A DNA stretch of 35,026 nt from Euryarchaeota archaeon ADurb.BinA087. GTDB taxonomy: Archaea > Halobacteriota > Methanomicrobia > Methanomicrobiales > Methanospirillaceae. A program made the position numbers and the translations under genes. The notes beneath the pieces are model-generated. The model saw only the letters and a program-made list of their open reading frames with translations, searched no databases and was not told where the DNA came from. Where the stretch lies: the NCBI GenBank assembly GCA_002068435.1, contig MVZQ01000010.1, positions 1 through 35,026 on the forward strand, in the 5' to 3' direction. Below are positions 7,752 through 15,699 of this stretch, in pieces (position 1 is the stretch's first letter; every line of letters begins with the position of its first letter).

Positions 7752-8394
7752 GGATGGTGATGATCTCATTTATCGCCGCGACCGCGACCGGGGTCCCGCC
7801 TCTTGTCCCCTCGTTCGAGATGGAAGGGATGTCAAGGCTCCGCAGTTCTTCCTTCGATTCGGCTGCCTTGACAAAACCGACCGGTGTCCCTATTACGAGT
7901 GCAGGCCGGCACCCCTCCCGGACCAGGTCACAGATGGCAAGCAATGCAGATGGGGCATTGCCGACCACGATCACGGATCCGGCAAGCTGGTCTTTCAGCG
8001 CGAGGATCCCGGCACTGCTCCGGGTGATCTCCCGGGATACGGCGAGATCTGCCCCATGATCGAGGGCACAGAGAACCGGGCTGCCATGTCCCTTCTTCTG
8101 GATGCCGACCTGGACCATCCTGATATCCGTGACGAGAGGCGCAGCACGGGAGAGGGCAGCAAGGCCTGCCTCCACCGGGTTTTTATTGAACCGTAGGAGC
8201 CCGGCCATGGCAAAATCGCCCACCGCGATGGAGCACCGCTGCCTCACCCGGTCCTCGTAGTCTGCGTCTCCTATCGCCTTTTGTGCAAGCGCCCTGCTCG
8301 TCCGTGATATCTCATATGCCTCGGTGGTTGTCGCACCAAGATCAGTATACGTATTTTTTGTGGTAACCCCTCGGGGTGATGATTCCTTTGACAT
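7726..8394 (-). CDS. cbiC: Cobalt-precorrin-8X methylmutase CbiC
   Basis: CbiC moves the methyl group from C11 to C12 to give cobyrinate. The 222-residue protein is recognised from EAYEISRTSRALAQ, DFAMAGLLRF, EAGLAAL, IRMVQVGI, VIVVGNAPSALLAICDL and the C-terminal TPVGFVKAAESKEEL and SNEGTRGGTPVAVAAIN, the last being a very strong CbiC/CobH signature. In CobH a histidine (His43, in a VIHA-type motif) is catalytic. The matching place here reads RCSIAVGDFAM with no histidine, which may be an archaeal trait. The ATG at 8394 follows a GGAGG-type site and gives a 53-base overlap with cbiH, large for this cluster, but no later in-frame start precedes the conserved region. An upstream start at 8436 lacks support. 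Confidence 0.92.
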   Translation of the reverse strand: MSKESSPRGVTTKNTYTDLGATTTEAYEISRTSRALAQKAIGDADYEDRVRQRCSIAVGDFAMAGLLRFNKNPVEAGLAALSRAAPLVTDIRMVQVGIQKKGHGSPVLCALDHGADLAVSREITRSSAGILALKDQLAGSVIVVGNAPSALLAICDLVREGCRPALVIGTPVGFVKAAESKEELRSLDIPSISNEGTRGGTPVAVAAINEIITIHAELKRQP

Positions 8395-9124
8395 CGTCTC
8401 CGTTCCTCCAGATCCTGCTCTCCTCGCCACCCACAATCACGGTGGTGTGCATGTCCACCGCCGCTTCGGCGTGCATAATCTCTCCCAGCGTGGTGACCAT
8501 GATCTCCTCACCCTCCCGGTAGGCATTCTTCACTATCCCGACCGGCGTGGCCGCCTCCCGGTATCTCCCGGCAATCTCCATAGCCAGTGCAAAATGATGG
8601 GGTCTTCCCCTGCTTTTTGGATTGTAGAGCACCACCGGCGTCCCCATGGAGAACGCGGCATGAAGCCTCCGTTCGATCACCTCAAGAGGAGTGAGGAGGT
8701 CGGAGAGGCTGACTGCCGCAAAATCACCGGAAAGGGGAGATCCGAGCAGGGATGCTGCCGCGTTTGCAGCGGTGATGCCGGGTATCACCCTGACCGGAAC
8801 ACTGCATGGTTCATGCTCGAGGACTTCAAGGACAATGCTTGCCATGCCGTAGATCCCGGCATCGCCCCCGCTCACCATCGAGACGATGCGTGATCGTGAG
8901 AGTTCGATGGACCGCTTTGCCCGCTCCACTTCCTGCCCCATCGAACTCCGGATGATCTCCTTTCCGTTGATAAGCGATCCGATCTGTGACAGGTAGGTAT
9001 CGTTGCCGATAATGACTTCGGACTGCAGGAGTGCCTCCCGTGCCTGTCCTGTCATCTGGTCTGGGCTGCCGGGCCCGATCCCGATGATAAAAAGCTTCCC
9101 CTTTCTGTTATCGTGCAATGGCAA
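8342..9124 (-). CDS. cbiH: Cobalt-precorrin-3B C17-methyltransferase CbiH
   Basis: CbiH methylates C17 and contracts the ring, the step that turns a porphyrin-type macrocycle into a corrin. Motifs include FIIGIGPGSPDQMT near the N-terminus, VSGGDAGIYGMASIVLE, VIPGITAANAAASLLGSPLSGDFAAVSLSDLLTP, and the end GIITPRGYHKKY, a typical CbiH C-terminus. I chose the TTG at 9124 because GGAGG stands 8 bases upstream and the frame then begins directly before the conserved loop, giving 260 residues. The longer frame from 9256 would add 44 residues of low-complexity, unconserved sequence that merely mirrors the cbiG coding strand. It overlaps cbiG by 17 bases and cbiC by 53. The Fe-S extension of some bacterial CbiH forms is absent. 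Confidence 0.93.
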   Translation of the reverse strand: MPLHDNRKGKLFIIGIGPGSPDQMTGQAREALLQSEVIIGNDTYLSQIGSLINGKEIIRSSMGQEVERAKRSIELSRSRIVSMVSGGDAGIYGMASIVLEVLEHEPCSVPVRVIPGITAANAAASLLGSPLSGDFAAVSLSDLLTPLEVIERRLHAAFSMGTPVVLYNPKSRGRPHHFALAMEIAGRYREAATPVGIVKNAYREGEEIMVTTLGEIMHAEAAVDMHTTVIVGGEESRIWRNGDDVKGIITPRGYHKKYVY

Positions 9125-9977
9125 TGGTGACTCCTCCGATAACTGTTTTTCCCAGGACCAGTTCTCTTCGTTTTGCCGTGGCAATGGCGCATGGTTCGGC
9201 AACTCCCGAGAGTCCGATGCGGGATGCCCGCGACCCTGACCGGGTGGGGATGGCATTGATGGTCAGGTCATCCAGGTAGAGGAGCGGCCGCCCAAGGGCA
9301 CGGACAGCATCGAGAATGCCGCTTTCGTGTGCTTTCTTTGCGGTCGTGGCATAGATGAAAACCTGATCGGGCCTGATCCCTGACGTGGCAAGCACGGTCC
9401 GGACCGCTTCCTCGATCTCTTTTGCCCCGGTCTCCTTCCTGCACCCTATCCCGATACTGTATTCCCCATCTGTGATGAGAAATGCGGTCTCCTTGTCCCC
9501 GATGACCACGGCCGGACCCTCCACCGAATAGAGCCCGGCAGTCCCGTCAAGGAACCCGGCATTGACCGCTTTTGATGCGTCCCGGTTGACCAGGGAATAC
9601 CCCCCATCTGCAGCAATTCCTTCCACTGAAGGAACCCCTTCCCGCTCGGTGGCGGTGGTGATCACGGGAAATGCTCCCAGTACCGCCAGTTCCCTTGCCA
9701 GTGCATTCGCACCGTGGTGGCCTCCCGTGACCGGTATGGCGAAACGGAGGTCGGGCGTCACCACCACAAGAGCCGGATCCGTCCACTTGTCTTTCAGGTA
9801 GGGTGCGATTCCCCTGACGGCTATCCCCATCGACATCACCGCCGCAATCTCCCGGTAGCATGAGATGGCTCTCGAAAAAGCGGTCTCCGAATACTCAAGG
9901 AGGTCGGCGCCAAGCACCCGGGCAATTCTTCCGGCAGCTTCAGAGAACCGTGGCAGATAGATGACGGCCCTGTTCAT
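9108..9977 (-). CDS. cbiG: Cobalt-precorrin-5A hydrolase CbiG
   Basis: CbiG opens the delta-lactone of cobalt-precorrin-5A and releases acetaldehyde, a step found only in the anaerobic pathway. The 289-residue protein has the N-terminal part with MSMGIAVRGIAPYLKDKW and VTGGHHGANALARELA, the glycine/histidine loop typical of CbiG, a central PSVEG linker, and the C-terminal domain starting SIGIGCRKETGAKEIEEAV and ending with GLSGVAEPCAIATAKRRELVLGK. Both halves are present, so the enzyme should be functional. The ATG overlaps the cbiF stop by 4 bases. Its presence, with separate cbiD and cbiH, assigns the cluster to the cobalt-early route. Confidence 0.94.
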   Translation of the reverse strand: MNRAVIYLPRFSEAAGRIARVLGADLLEYSETAFSRAISCYREIAAVMSMGIAVRGIAPYLKDKWTDPALVVVTPDLRFAIPVTGGHHGANALARELAVLGAFPVITTATEREGVPSVEGIAADGGYSLVNRDASKAVNAGFLDGTAGLYSVEGPAVVIGDKETAFLITDGEYSIGIGCRKETGAKEIEEAVRTVLATSGIRPDQVFIYATTAKKAHESGILDAVRALGRPLLYLDDLTINAIPTRSGSRASRIGLSGVAEPCAIATAKRRELVLGKTVIGGVTIAIAR

Positions 9978-10690
9978 GAGTAGAGGATCGACCTCCTGTG
10001 GCCTGATCCCGATGGATCCAGGACTCCTCCTACGACCAGGAGCGCCGATCGGGTGATCCCTGCTTCTGCTGCCTTCGCGGCAATATTTGCGACCGTTCCC
10101 CTGACAATCTTCTGGTCCGGCCAGCTGGCATGGTATACCACCGCTGCCGGGGTTGAGGGAGGGTACTGGAGTTTTTTCGTGATCTCATCCAGGCGGTCTG
10201 CCCCAAGGAAGAAGACCATCGTGGCAATGTGGGCAGAGAGCTCATGGATCTCATCATGTGCCAGGGTTTTTCCTGCAGGGCGGGTCACGATCAGGGTATC
10301 TGAAATCCCGCCGAGGGTGAGCTGTGTCCCGAGCGCGGCCGATGCTGCAAACAGCGATGAGACTCCTGGAATGACCTCGCACGTAATCTCTGCCTCTTCG
10401 AGGAGCTGCATCTGCTCGACAATAGCACCGTACAATGCTGGGTCCCCTGAGTGGAGCCTGACAACCAGTGCCCCGTTCTGTGCCTCCCGGATCATGAGCG
10501 GGACGATCTCCTCCAGTGACTTTCCCCAGCTGTCAAGCTTTATGCGGGCGGATGACCTTGCCACCAGTTCGGGATTTACCAAGGAGCCTGCATAGACCAG
10601 GACCTCCGCCCGGGAGAGCAGGTCCATGCCCCTGACCGTGATCAGACCGGGATCGCCGGGTCCGGCCCCCACAAAATAGATGACCGGCAT
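9974..10690 (-). CDS. cbiF: Cobalt-precorrin-4 C11-methyltransferase CbiF
   Basis: CbiF adds the C11 methyl group using S-adenosylmethionine. The 238-residue tetrapyrrole methylase has the family loop YFVGAGPGDPGLITVRG (residues 5-21), YAGSLVNPEL, VVRLHSGDPALYGAIVEQMQLLE, VIPGVSSLFAASAALG and TRPAGKT, the last being typical of CbiF/CobM. Length matches the family. The start ATG follows directly on the CbiL stop (TGA then ATG), and its stop overlaps cbiG. Other methylases in the cluster (CbiE, CbiH, CbiL, CobA) share the fold, but the VYAGSLVNPE and TRPAGKT signatures separate CbiF from them. Confidence 0.94.
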   Translation of the reverse strand: MPVIYFVGAGPGDPGLITVRGMDLLSRAEVLVYAGSLVNPELVARSSARIKLDSWGKSLEEIVPLMIREAQNGALVVRLHSGDPALYGAIVEQMQLLEEAEITCEVIPGVSSLFAASAALGTQLTLGGISDTLIVTRPAGKTLAHDEIHELSAHIATMVFFLGADRLDEITKKLQYPPSTPAAVVYHASWPDQKIVRGTVANIAAKAAEAGITRSALLVVGGVLDPSGSGHRRSILYS

Positions 10691-11299
10691 TCACCGCTCC
10701 GCGTACAGCACGCTCATGTAGTCACTCTCTTCGGGGAGTTGATCGTCCCGGTATATCTGCATCCCCTCCATGCACATCCGTTCCACCAGGACAAATGATC
10801 GGAACCCCTCCCGTTTCAGCGATTCGGCTACCTGGCGTGGGCGCCGGACCTTCAGCATGATCCGGGATTGTGGTTCCACCAGGCCGTCAGTGACAAGGAA
10901 TCCGCCGGAAAGCGAGATCCCGGCCACCGAGGCGAAAGCAGTGATGGCACTGATCCCCGGCTCGGTCCTGCACCGGATACCGGGATGGCGGACGTTCAGG
11001 ATGGCAGTGAGCCGGGAATAGGTGGAGAAGAAGTTCGGATCACCGAGGATACCGAGCACAGCTGTCCTGGTCCGGGCAATCCCAGCGATGCGGTCGGCAT
11101 TCTGCTCCATGCAGGTACGGATCCTCTCTTCATCTCCGGTCATGGGGAAGTCAAGTATCTCTGCATCGCGGTAAGGGGCTACCAGTTCCCTTGCGATCAT
11201 CCCCGGGACAAACACCGCGTCGGCCTCGCGGAGGATCCGGACTGCCCTGAGCGTCAGGTATTCCGGTTCCCCCGGGCCGAGCCCAAGCCCGATCAGCAC
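10691..11299 (-). CDS. cbiL: Cobalt-precorrin-2 C20-methyltransferase CbiL
   Basis: CbiL methylates C20 of cobalt-precorrin-2, the first dedicated methylation after cobalt insertion. The motif LIGLGLGPGEPEYLTLRAVRIL opens the protein; GILGDPNFFSTYSRL and TEPGISAITAFASVAG follow, with a VTDGL segment. I chose a GTG start at 11299 because GGAGG lies about 6 bases upstream and the conserved loop begins at once, giving 202 residues. That is slightly short for the family (about 200-240). The open frame extends to 11725, but the extra 142 residues are the off-frame shadow of cbiT. The start overlaps the cbiT stop by 7 bases, so the two are probably translationally coupled. Confidence 0.92.
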   Translation of the reverse strand: MLIGLGLGPGEPEYLTLRAVRILREADAVFVPGMIARELVAPYRDAEILDFPMTGDEERIRTCMEQNADRIAGIARTRTAVLGILGDPNFFSTYSRLTAILNVRHPGIRCRTEPGISAITAFASVAGISLSGGFLVTDGLVEPQSRIMLKVRRPRQVAESLKREGFRSFVLVERMCMEGMQIYRDDQLPEESDYMSVLYAER

Positions 11300-11820
11300 G
11301 GGGCTCCTCCAACGATGATGTATACGGGATCGAGCGGCCGGAACATCAGCCCGCCACCCAGGGGAGCAGTACGTGCGACCGAAACATGGATCGCTTCTTT
11401 GAACATCGATAACTCCTGCATCGTGGTCACCGCTTCGTGGAGCGTCGAGAGGAGTACTGCATTGACGACCACCGACCTCACCTTCTTTTCCGCGAGGAGG
11501 GAGAGCATTCGCGCAAGTCCACGGGACCCGCCGACAAACGCAGCATCGATATGGGGCACAGCTCTGATAAGATCCATCCCGTGTCCCAGGCTCACCTCGA
11601 TATTGGTCATTCCGGCCGCCAGGGCACGATCCCTCGTGCAGGAGACGGCCTCCTCTCTCAGATCGACCGAATAAACCTTTGCAACCCTGCGTGCTGCCTC
11701 CAGAGAGACCGTCCCTGTCCCACACCCGATGTCGGCAACGATATCGCCGGGCTCAAGTGAGAGTTTTGCGAGGGAGATCGTCATGATCTCATCCTTTGTG
11801 GGTCCGCCGGGCAGGCTCAT
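11293..11820 (-). CDS. cbiT: Cobalt-precorrin-6B C15-methyltransferase (decarboxylating) CbiT
   Basis: CbiT methylates C15 and removes the C12 acetate carboxyl group. The 175-residue protein is a class I methyltransferase, unlike the other corrin methylases: GGPTKDEI at residues 5-12 is a CbiT signature, DIGCGTGTVSLEAA at 30-43 is the S-adenosylmethionine loop, YSVDLREEAV is the acidic loop after strand 2, and DAAFVGGSRGLARML follows. Length is normal for stand-alone archaeal CbiT. It is the first gene after the only real gap in the tetrapyrrole cluster, 68 bases behind cobA, so it probably heads a cbi operon with its own promoter. An AGGTG site precedes the ATG. Confidence 0.94.
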   Translation of the reverse strand: MSLPGGPTKDEIMTISLAKLSLEPGDIVADIGCGTGTVSLEAARRVAKVYSVDLREEAVSCTRDRALAAGMTNIEVSLGHGMDLIRAVPHIDAAFVGGSRGLARMLSLLAEKKVRSVVVNAVLLSTLHEAVTTMQELSMFKEAIHVSVARTAPLGGGLMFRPLDPVYIIVGGAPC

Positions 11821-11888
11821 GCAGGCACCTGACTAAAGTACAGTGGTATTAAGGTATTAATACTTGGATAAATCGCCGTAAGGCAGGT
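11821..11888 (-). promoter_or_regulatory. Putative promoter and operator of the cbi operon
   Basis: This gap is the only intergenic stretch within the 14-gene tetrapyrrole cluster and is markedly AT-rich. On the minus strand a TATA-like TTTATCC (11866-11873) lies about 46 bases before the cbiT ATG. Between it and the predicted transcript start stands a tandem 8-base repeat (GGTATTAA twice, 11845-11860 on the plus strand) whose second copy extends into a perfect palindrome, GTATTAATAC (11854-11863). Such a place is typical for a repressor site. The regulator is unknown, and the palindrome does not match the NikR-type site as I remember it. Confidence 0.5.
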
Positions 11889-12638
11889 TCAGAGAGGGAT
11901 GATCCCGTCTCCTTCCCGGTACAGATTCACCACGCCGCCAATCACGATGACAGCCGGGGGTTTGACGTGCCGTTCCTCTGCAAGGGCTCCTATTCTCGCC
12001 AGCGGGCCCGTGGTAACCCGCTGGTCTTTCCGAAGACCACGCTCGATGATGGCAACCGGGGTGTCCGGATCTTTTCCCTCACGGATGAGCAAGCCGGCGA
12101 TCACGGGGAGGTTTTTCACTCCCATCAGGATGACAATGGTCCCTGACTGCTTGGCAAGCAGCGCCCAGTCCAGTGCCGACTCCTCTTTTGTCGGATCCTC
12201 ATGTCCAGTCAGGATCGTGACCGAGGATGCATATTTCCGGTGCGTGAGCGGGATGCCGACTGCCCCGGGGACAGCAAGGGCACTCGTGATCCCCGGGACG
12301 AGCTCGACCTCGATCCCTTCCCCCCTGAGCACCTCGAGTTCCTCGCCGCCCCTGCCAAAGAGGAAGGGATCGCCTCCTTTGAGCCGGACGACTCTCTTTC
12401 CCTCTCGTGCTTTCCGGACCATCAGCTCCTCGATCTCCTCCTGCTCGAGCGTATGGTCAGATCCGTATTTCCCGCAGTTGATCTTTTCAGCATGCTCCGG
12501 CAGTGAGAGGAGGATCTCCTCCCCGGGGAGCTGGTCGTACAGGATCACCTCGGCCGAATCGATCACTTCGCGGGCACGGAGGGAAAGAAGCCCTGCCCCT
12601 CCCGGACCGGACCCGACAAGATATACCTTACCCTTCAT
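11889..12638 (-). CDS. cobA: Uroporphyrinogen-III C-methyltransferase (SUMT)
   Basis: This enzyme methylates uroporphyrinogen III at C2 and C7 to give precorrin-2, the shared precursor of cobamides, coenzyme F430 and siroheme. The 249-residue protein has VYLVGSGPGGAGLLSLRA, YDQL, VVRLKGGDPFLFGRGGEE, ELVPGITSALAVPGAVGIPLTHR and the TGHE segment, all classic SUMT motifs. It is a single-domain enzyme; there is no fused uroporphyrinogen-III synthase (HemD) or siroheme synthase domain. The start is the ATG at 12638 (or a GTG one codon earlier), overlapping hemC by 11-14 bases. It is the last gene of the upstream hem-type unit. Confidence 0.95.
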   Translation of the reverse strand: MKGKVYLVGSGPGGAGLLSLRAREVIDSAEVILYDQLPGEEILLSLPEHAEKINCGKYGSDHTLEQEEIEELMVRKAREGKRVVRLKGGDPFLFGRGGEELEVLRGEGIEVELVPGITSALAVPGAVGIPLTHRKYASSVTILTGHEDPTKEESALDWALLAKQSGTIVILMGVKNLPVIAGLLIREGKDPDTPVAIIERGLRKDQRVTTGPLARIGALAEERHVKPPAVIVIGGVVNLYREGDGIIPL

Positions 12639-13518
12639 CACAAATCCTCAGTTTCTCATATGCTTCCCTGATCAGTTCCTCACCCTCTTTCCGGAGATAC
12701 TGTCCAAATATCCTGGCATCCTCAAGGGAGCAGACATCATCCTCCCTCCTGATCCTTCTCGTGCCGTCGAGGGAGAGGATCTCCCCGATCAGATGGCCAT
12801 GGTGGGCATAGATCCCCTGCGGCGTGAAACAACCTCCCCCTACCTCCTCCATTACCGTGCGTTCCATCTCCACGTCAATCCGGGTCTGGTCGTGATCGAG
12901 GGGTGCGAATACTTCGCAGAGGGGAGGGTCGTCGCGGCACACTACCGCGATCGTGCCCTGGTTTGGGGAGGGGACGAACCGCTGCGGGGAGAGGCGGGTT
13001 CCGGACACTGACAGTCCCATCCTCTCGAGCCCCGCTTCAGCAAGGACGATGGCGTCGTACTGCCCTTCCGTAAGCTTCCGGAGCCTCGTATCCACGTTCC
13101 CCCTGAGTTGTTTTACCAGGATCCCTTCCATGTGCCTGAGCAGCTGTGCCCTTCTTCTCGTACTTGTGGTCCCAATCACCCGGATCTCTTCCCTTGGAAT
13201 GGTATGGACCAGGAAGTCCGCAGGAGAATCGCGCTTGAGTATGGCACAAGTGCGGAGGCCGTCAGGCCGTTTTGCCGGGATGTCCTTCATGGAATGGACG
13301 GCTGCATCGATCGTTCCGTCGATGATGGCATCATCAAGCGCCCTGACAAAGACTCCCTGCCCCCCGATCTCGTGGAGAGGAACCCCGTCAACGGTATCCC
13401 CTTTGGTGGTGGTGATGACGATCTCTGAAGCAGTACCGCAATCCCTCAGCAGGGAGGCGACCCGCTCTGCCTGTGCCAGTGCGAGCCTGCTCCCCCTGGT
13501 TCCAATCCTCACAGGCAT
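12628..13518 (-). CDS. hemC: Hydroxymethylbilane synthase (porphobilinogen deaminase)
   Basis: HemC joins four porphobilinogen units into the linear tetrapyrrole hydroxymethylbilane. The 296-residue protein shows the N-terminal [13 protein letters not shown], the catalytic aspartate in HSMKDIP (residues 76-81), TSTRRRAQL and [12 protein letters not shown] in the substrate site, and GGGCFTPQG with Cys230, which would carry the dipyrromethane cofactor. Length is normal. It overlaps hemL by 10 bases and cobA by at least 11. The product needs HemD to close into uroporphyrinogen III, but no hemD gene lies next to it. Confidence 0.96.
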   Translation of the reverse strand: MPVRIGTRGSRLALAQAERVASLLRDCGTASEIVITTTKGDTVDGVPLHEIGGQGVFVRALDDAIIDGTIDAAVHSMKDIPAKRPDGLRTCAILKRDSPADFLVHTIPREEIRVIGTTSTRRRAQLLRHMEGILVKQLRGNVDTRLRKLTEGQYDAIVLAEAGLERMGLSVSGTRLSPQRFVPSPNQGTIAVVCRDDPPLCEVFAPLDHDQTRIDVEMERTVMEEVGGGCFTPQGIYAHHGHLIGEILSLDGTRRIRREDDVCSLEDARIFGQYLRKEGEELIREAYEKLRICDEG

Positions 13519-14747
13519 GACCGGTACGCGTCGCTGATCCTCTCGACATCATCTTCATTGTGAACTGCCGACAGGAAATTGGTCTCAAACTGCGAGGGCG
13601 GAAGGAAGATACCTGTCTTCAGCATGGCTGACCAGAACGAGGAGAACCGGCCTGTGTCGCATTCTTTTACCTCCCGGTAGTTCCGGGGCGGAGCGGCCCG
13701 GAAGAAGAATTTGAACATCGAGCCATGCTGGACAAATGACCCCCCTTTTCCGGTAACTGCTTCACCGATCCGTTTCCCGGCAGAGTCGAGCTCGCGGTAG
13801 ATGCCGCGATGGGCATGCAGCCACTGGATCGTCGCCATTCCGGCAGCCAGCGAGAGGGGATTTCCCGAAAACGTTCCTGCCTGGTATACCGGCCCGGCCG
13901 GTGCGATACATTCCATGATATCTCGTCTCCCGCCAAATGCACCAATAGGGAGGCCTCCCCCGATGATCTTCCCGAGCGTGGTGAGATCCGGCCTGACATT
14001 GTAGTATTCCTGTGCACCCCCGATTCCGATCCGGTACCCGGTGATCACTTCATCAAAGATAAGAAGGACGTCATGGGCACGGGTGATCCTGCGGATTTCC
14101 TGGAGATACCCTTTCTCCGGGAGGACAGGCCCGATGTTCCCGGGCACCGGTTCGATGATGAATGCGCCGATCTCCGGGTGCCGGAACAGGAGGCTCTCAA
14201 GTGCATCGGGATCATTGTATGGGACCTGCCAGGTATGGGCAACCACGTCGGCAAGGACCCCTGCCGAGTCAGGGATCCCGAGGGTCGTCGCTCCTGACCC
14301 TGCCTTTACAAGGACACCATCATGGGCTCCATGAAAGCCCCCTTCCACCTTGACGATGTCGGGGCGGCCGGAAAACCCGCGTGCCACCCGGATGGCTGCC
14401 ATCGTCGCCTCGGACCCGCTCGAGACGAACCGCAGCATCTCCATGCCGGGGTGGTCGCGGATAACCATCCCGGCGTATTCGGGCTCGAGCGGGCAGGGGG
14501 TCCCATAGAGCCACCCTTTCCCGAGCTGGGTGGCGATCGCCTCTTTGATGAGGGGATGGGCATGGCCGAGGATGAGCGGGCCGTATGCCATACAGCAATC
14601 GATGAGATCCTCGCCGTCAACCGTGGCGATCCTGCTCCCCTGTGCCGACTTCGTATAGAACGGACGGGGCTTAATAGCCCTGACAGGACTGCTCACCCCG
14701 CCGGGCATCAGCATCCTGGCCTGTTCGAAATAATCACTGCTCTTCAT
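13509..14747 (-). CDS. hemL: Glutamate-1-semialdehyde 2,1-aminomutase
   Basis: HemL converts glutamate-1-semialdehyde to 5-aminolevulinate with pyridoxal phosphate, in the C5 pathway used by archaea. The 412-residue protein is a class III aminotransferase-fold enzyme: [10 protein letters not shown] near the start, [13 protein letters not shown] (109-120) in the phosphate-binding region, [13 protein letters not shown] (229-241), and [18 protein letters not shown] with the Schiff-base Lys260. I chose the ATG at 14747, preceded by GGGTGG, because conservation starts there; the frame extends nine codons further to 14774. It overlaps hemB by 14 bases and hemC by 10. Confidence 0.96.
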   Translation of the reverse strand: MKSSDYFEQARMLMPGGVSSPVRAIKPRPFYTKSAQGSRIATVDGEDLIDCCMAYGPLILGHAHPLIKEAIATQLGKGWLYGTPCPLEPEYAGMVIRDHPGMEMLRFVSSGSEATMAAIRVARGFSGRPDIVKVEGGFHGAHDGVLVKAGSGATTLGIPDSAGVLADVVAHTWQVPYNDPDALESLLFRHPEIGAFIIEPVPGNIGPVLPEKGYLQEIRRITRAHDVLLIFDEVITGYRIGIGGAQEYYNVRPDLTTLGKIIGGGLPIGAFGGRRDIMECIAPAGPVYQAGTFSGNPLSLAAGMATIQWLHAHRGIYRELDSAGKRIGEAVTGKGGSFVQHGSMFKFFFRAAPPRNYREVKECDTGRFSSFWSAMLKTGIFLPPSQFETNFLSAVHNEDDVERISDAYRSCL

Positions 14748-15699
14748 CAAGCCACCCTGCCGCATTCGCGGCATAGTAGGTAATGATCAGGTCCGCGCCG
14801 GCACGTTTTGCACAGATGAGGCTCTCCATGACCACGGCCTTCTCATTAATCCACCCGTTCATGGCTGCAGCCCGGATCATGGCGTATTCGCCGCTCACCT
14901 GGTACACGGCTACAGGGAGGCCGAGTGCACGGACCAATGAGACAATGTCCAGGTAGAATCCTCCCGGTTTTACCATGAGGATATCGGCACCCTCCCGCGC
15001 ATCAATCTCGGATTCGCGGAGGGCTTCCCTGGAGTTGGCCGGGTGGATCTGGTAGGTGCTCCTGTCCCCGAATCCGCAGCCCGAATCAGCCGCCTCCCTG
15101 AAAGGACCATAGAGTCCGCTTGCAAACTTGGTGGAATAGGACATGATCCCGGTCTCCTGGAATCCCTCTTCATCCAGAGCCGTCCGAATCGCCGCGACCA
15201 TGCCGTCAAGCATGCAGGAAGGGGCAACCAGATCCGCACCTGCCCGAGCATGGCTGACCGCGATCTTTGCTATCAGTTCAAGGGAAGGATCGTTCCGGAG
15301 ATCCATCCCGCAGGGTCCCTCCCCGATGATCCCGCAATGACCGTGGCTGGTGTATTCACATGCACAGACATCGGTGATGACGAGGACCCCCGGGGCCTCG
15401 GATTTGATACGTTGCACGGCCTGCTGGATTACCCCGCGGGGATTGTACGCTTCGGTTCCTTCAGGATCCTTCCGGGTCGGTATCCCAAAGAGGAGCACGG
15501 CGCCGATCCCTCTCTCCTGGAGCTGGCGCACCACCGGGCCGATAGCTGCCAGCGGATACCTGAACTGACCGGGCATGGTGGGAATCGGCGTGGGTCGTTC
15601 TGCAATCTCATCAATGAATAGCGGCATCACGAGATCGGTCTTATTGAGGTGGTGCTCCTTCACAAAGGGCTGGATAAGCCTTCCGCGGAGCCTTCTCAT
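14734..15699 (-). CDS. hemB: Porphobilinogen synthase (5-aminolevulinate dehydratase)
   Basis: HemB condenses two 5-aminolevulinate molecules to porphobilinogen. The 321-residue protein has the zinc-type cysteine cluster Cys112, Cys114 and Cys122 in [14 protein letters not shown], so it should be a Zn-dependent enzyme, and the two active-site lysines Lys191 ([15 protein letters not shown]) and Lys244 (MVKPGG). MPLFID near residues 25-30 and DRSTYQ near 212-217 are further family marks. The ATG at 15699 overlaps the hemA stop by 4 bases (ATGA); an in-frame ATG at 15717 would add six residues. The gene overlaps hemL by 14 bases. Confidence 0.96.
   Translation of the reverse strand: MRRLRGRLIQPFVKEHHLNKTDLVMPLFIDEIAERPTPIPTMPGQFRYPLAAIGPVVRQLQERGIGAVLLFGIPTRKDPEGTEAYNPRGVIQQAVQRIKSEAPGVLVITDVCACEYTSHGHCGIIGEGPCGMDLRNDPSLELIAKIAVSHARAGADLVAPSCMLDGMVAAIRTALDEEGFQETGIMSYSTKFASGLYGPFREAADSGCGFGDRSTYQIHPANSREALRESEIDAREGADILMVKPGGFYLDIVSLVRALGLPVAVYQVSGEYAMIRAAAMNGWINEKAVVMESLICAKRAGADLIITYYAANAAGWLDEEQ

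Noticed and set aside
6807-9239. Long plus-strand frames opposite the cbi genes
   Set aside because: They are antisense shadows in GC-rich coding sequence and show no protein family features.
10691-11725. Long frame giving a 344-residue CbiL
   Set aside because: The first 142 residues are the off-frame reading of cbiT with Arg/Gly/Cys-rich, non-conserved sequence; a GTG with GGAGG sits right before the methylase motif.
11845-11863. NikR-type nickel operator
   Set aside because: The palindrome has no long spacer between half-sites and does not match the GTATGA-type NikR half-site as remembered.
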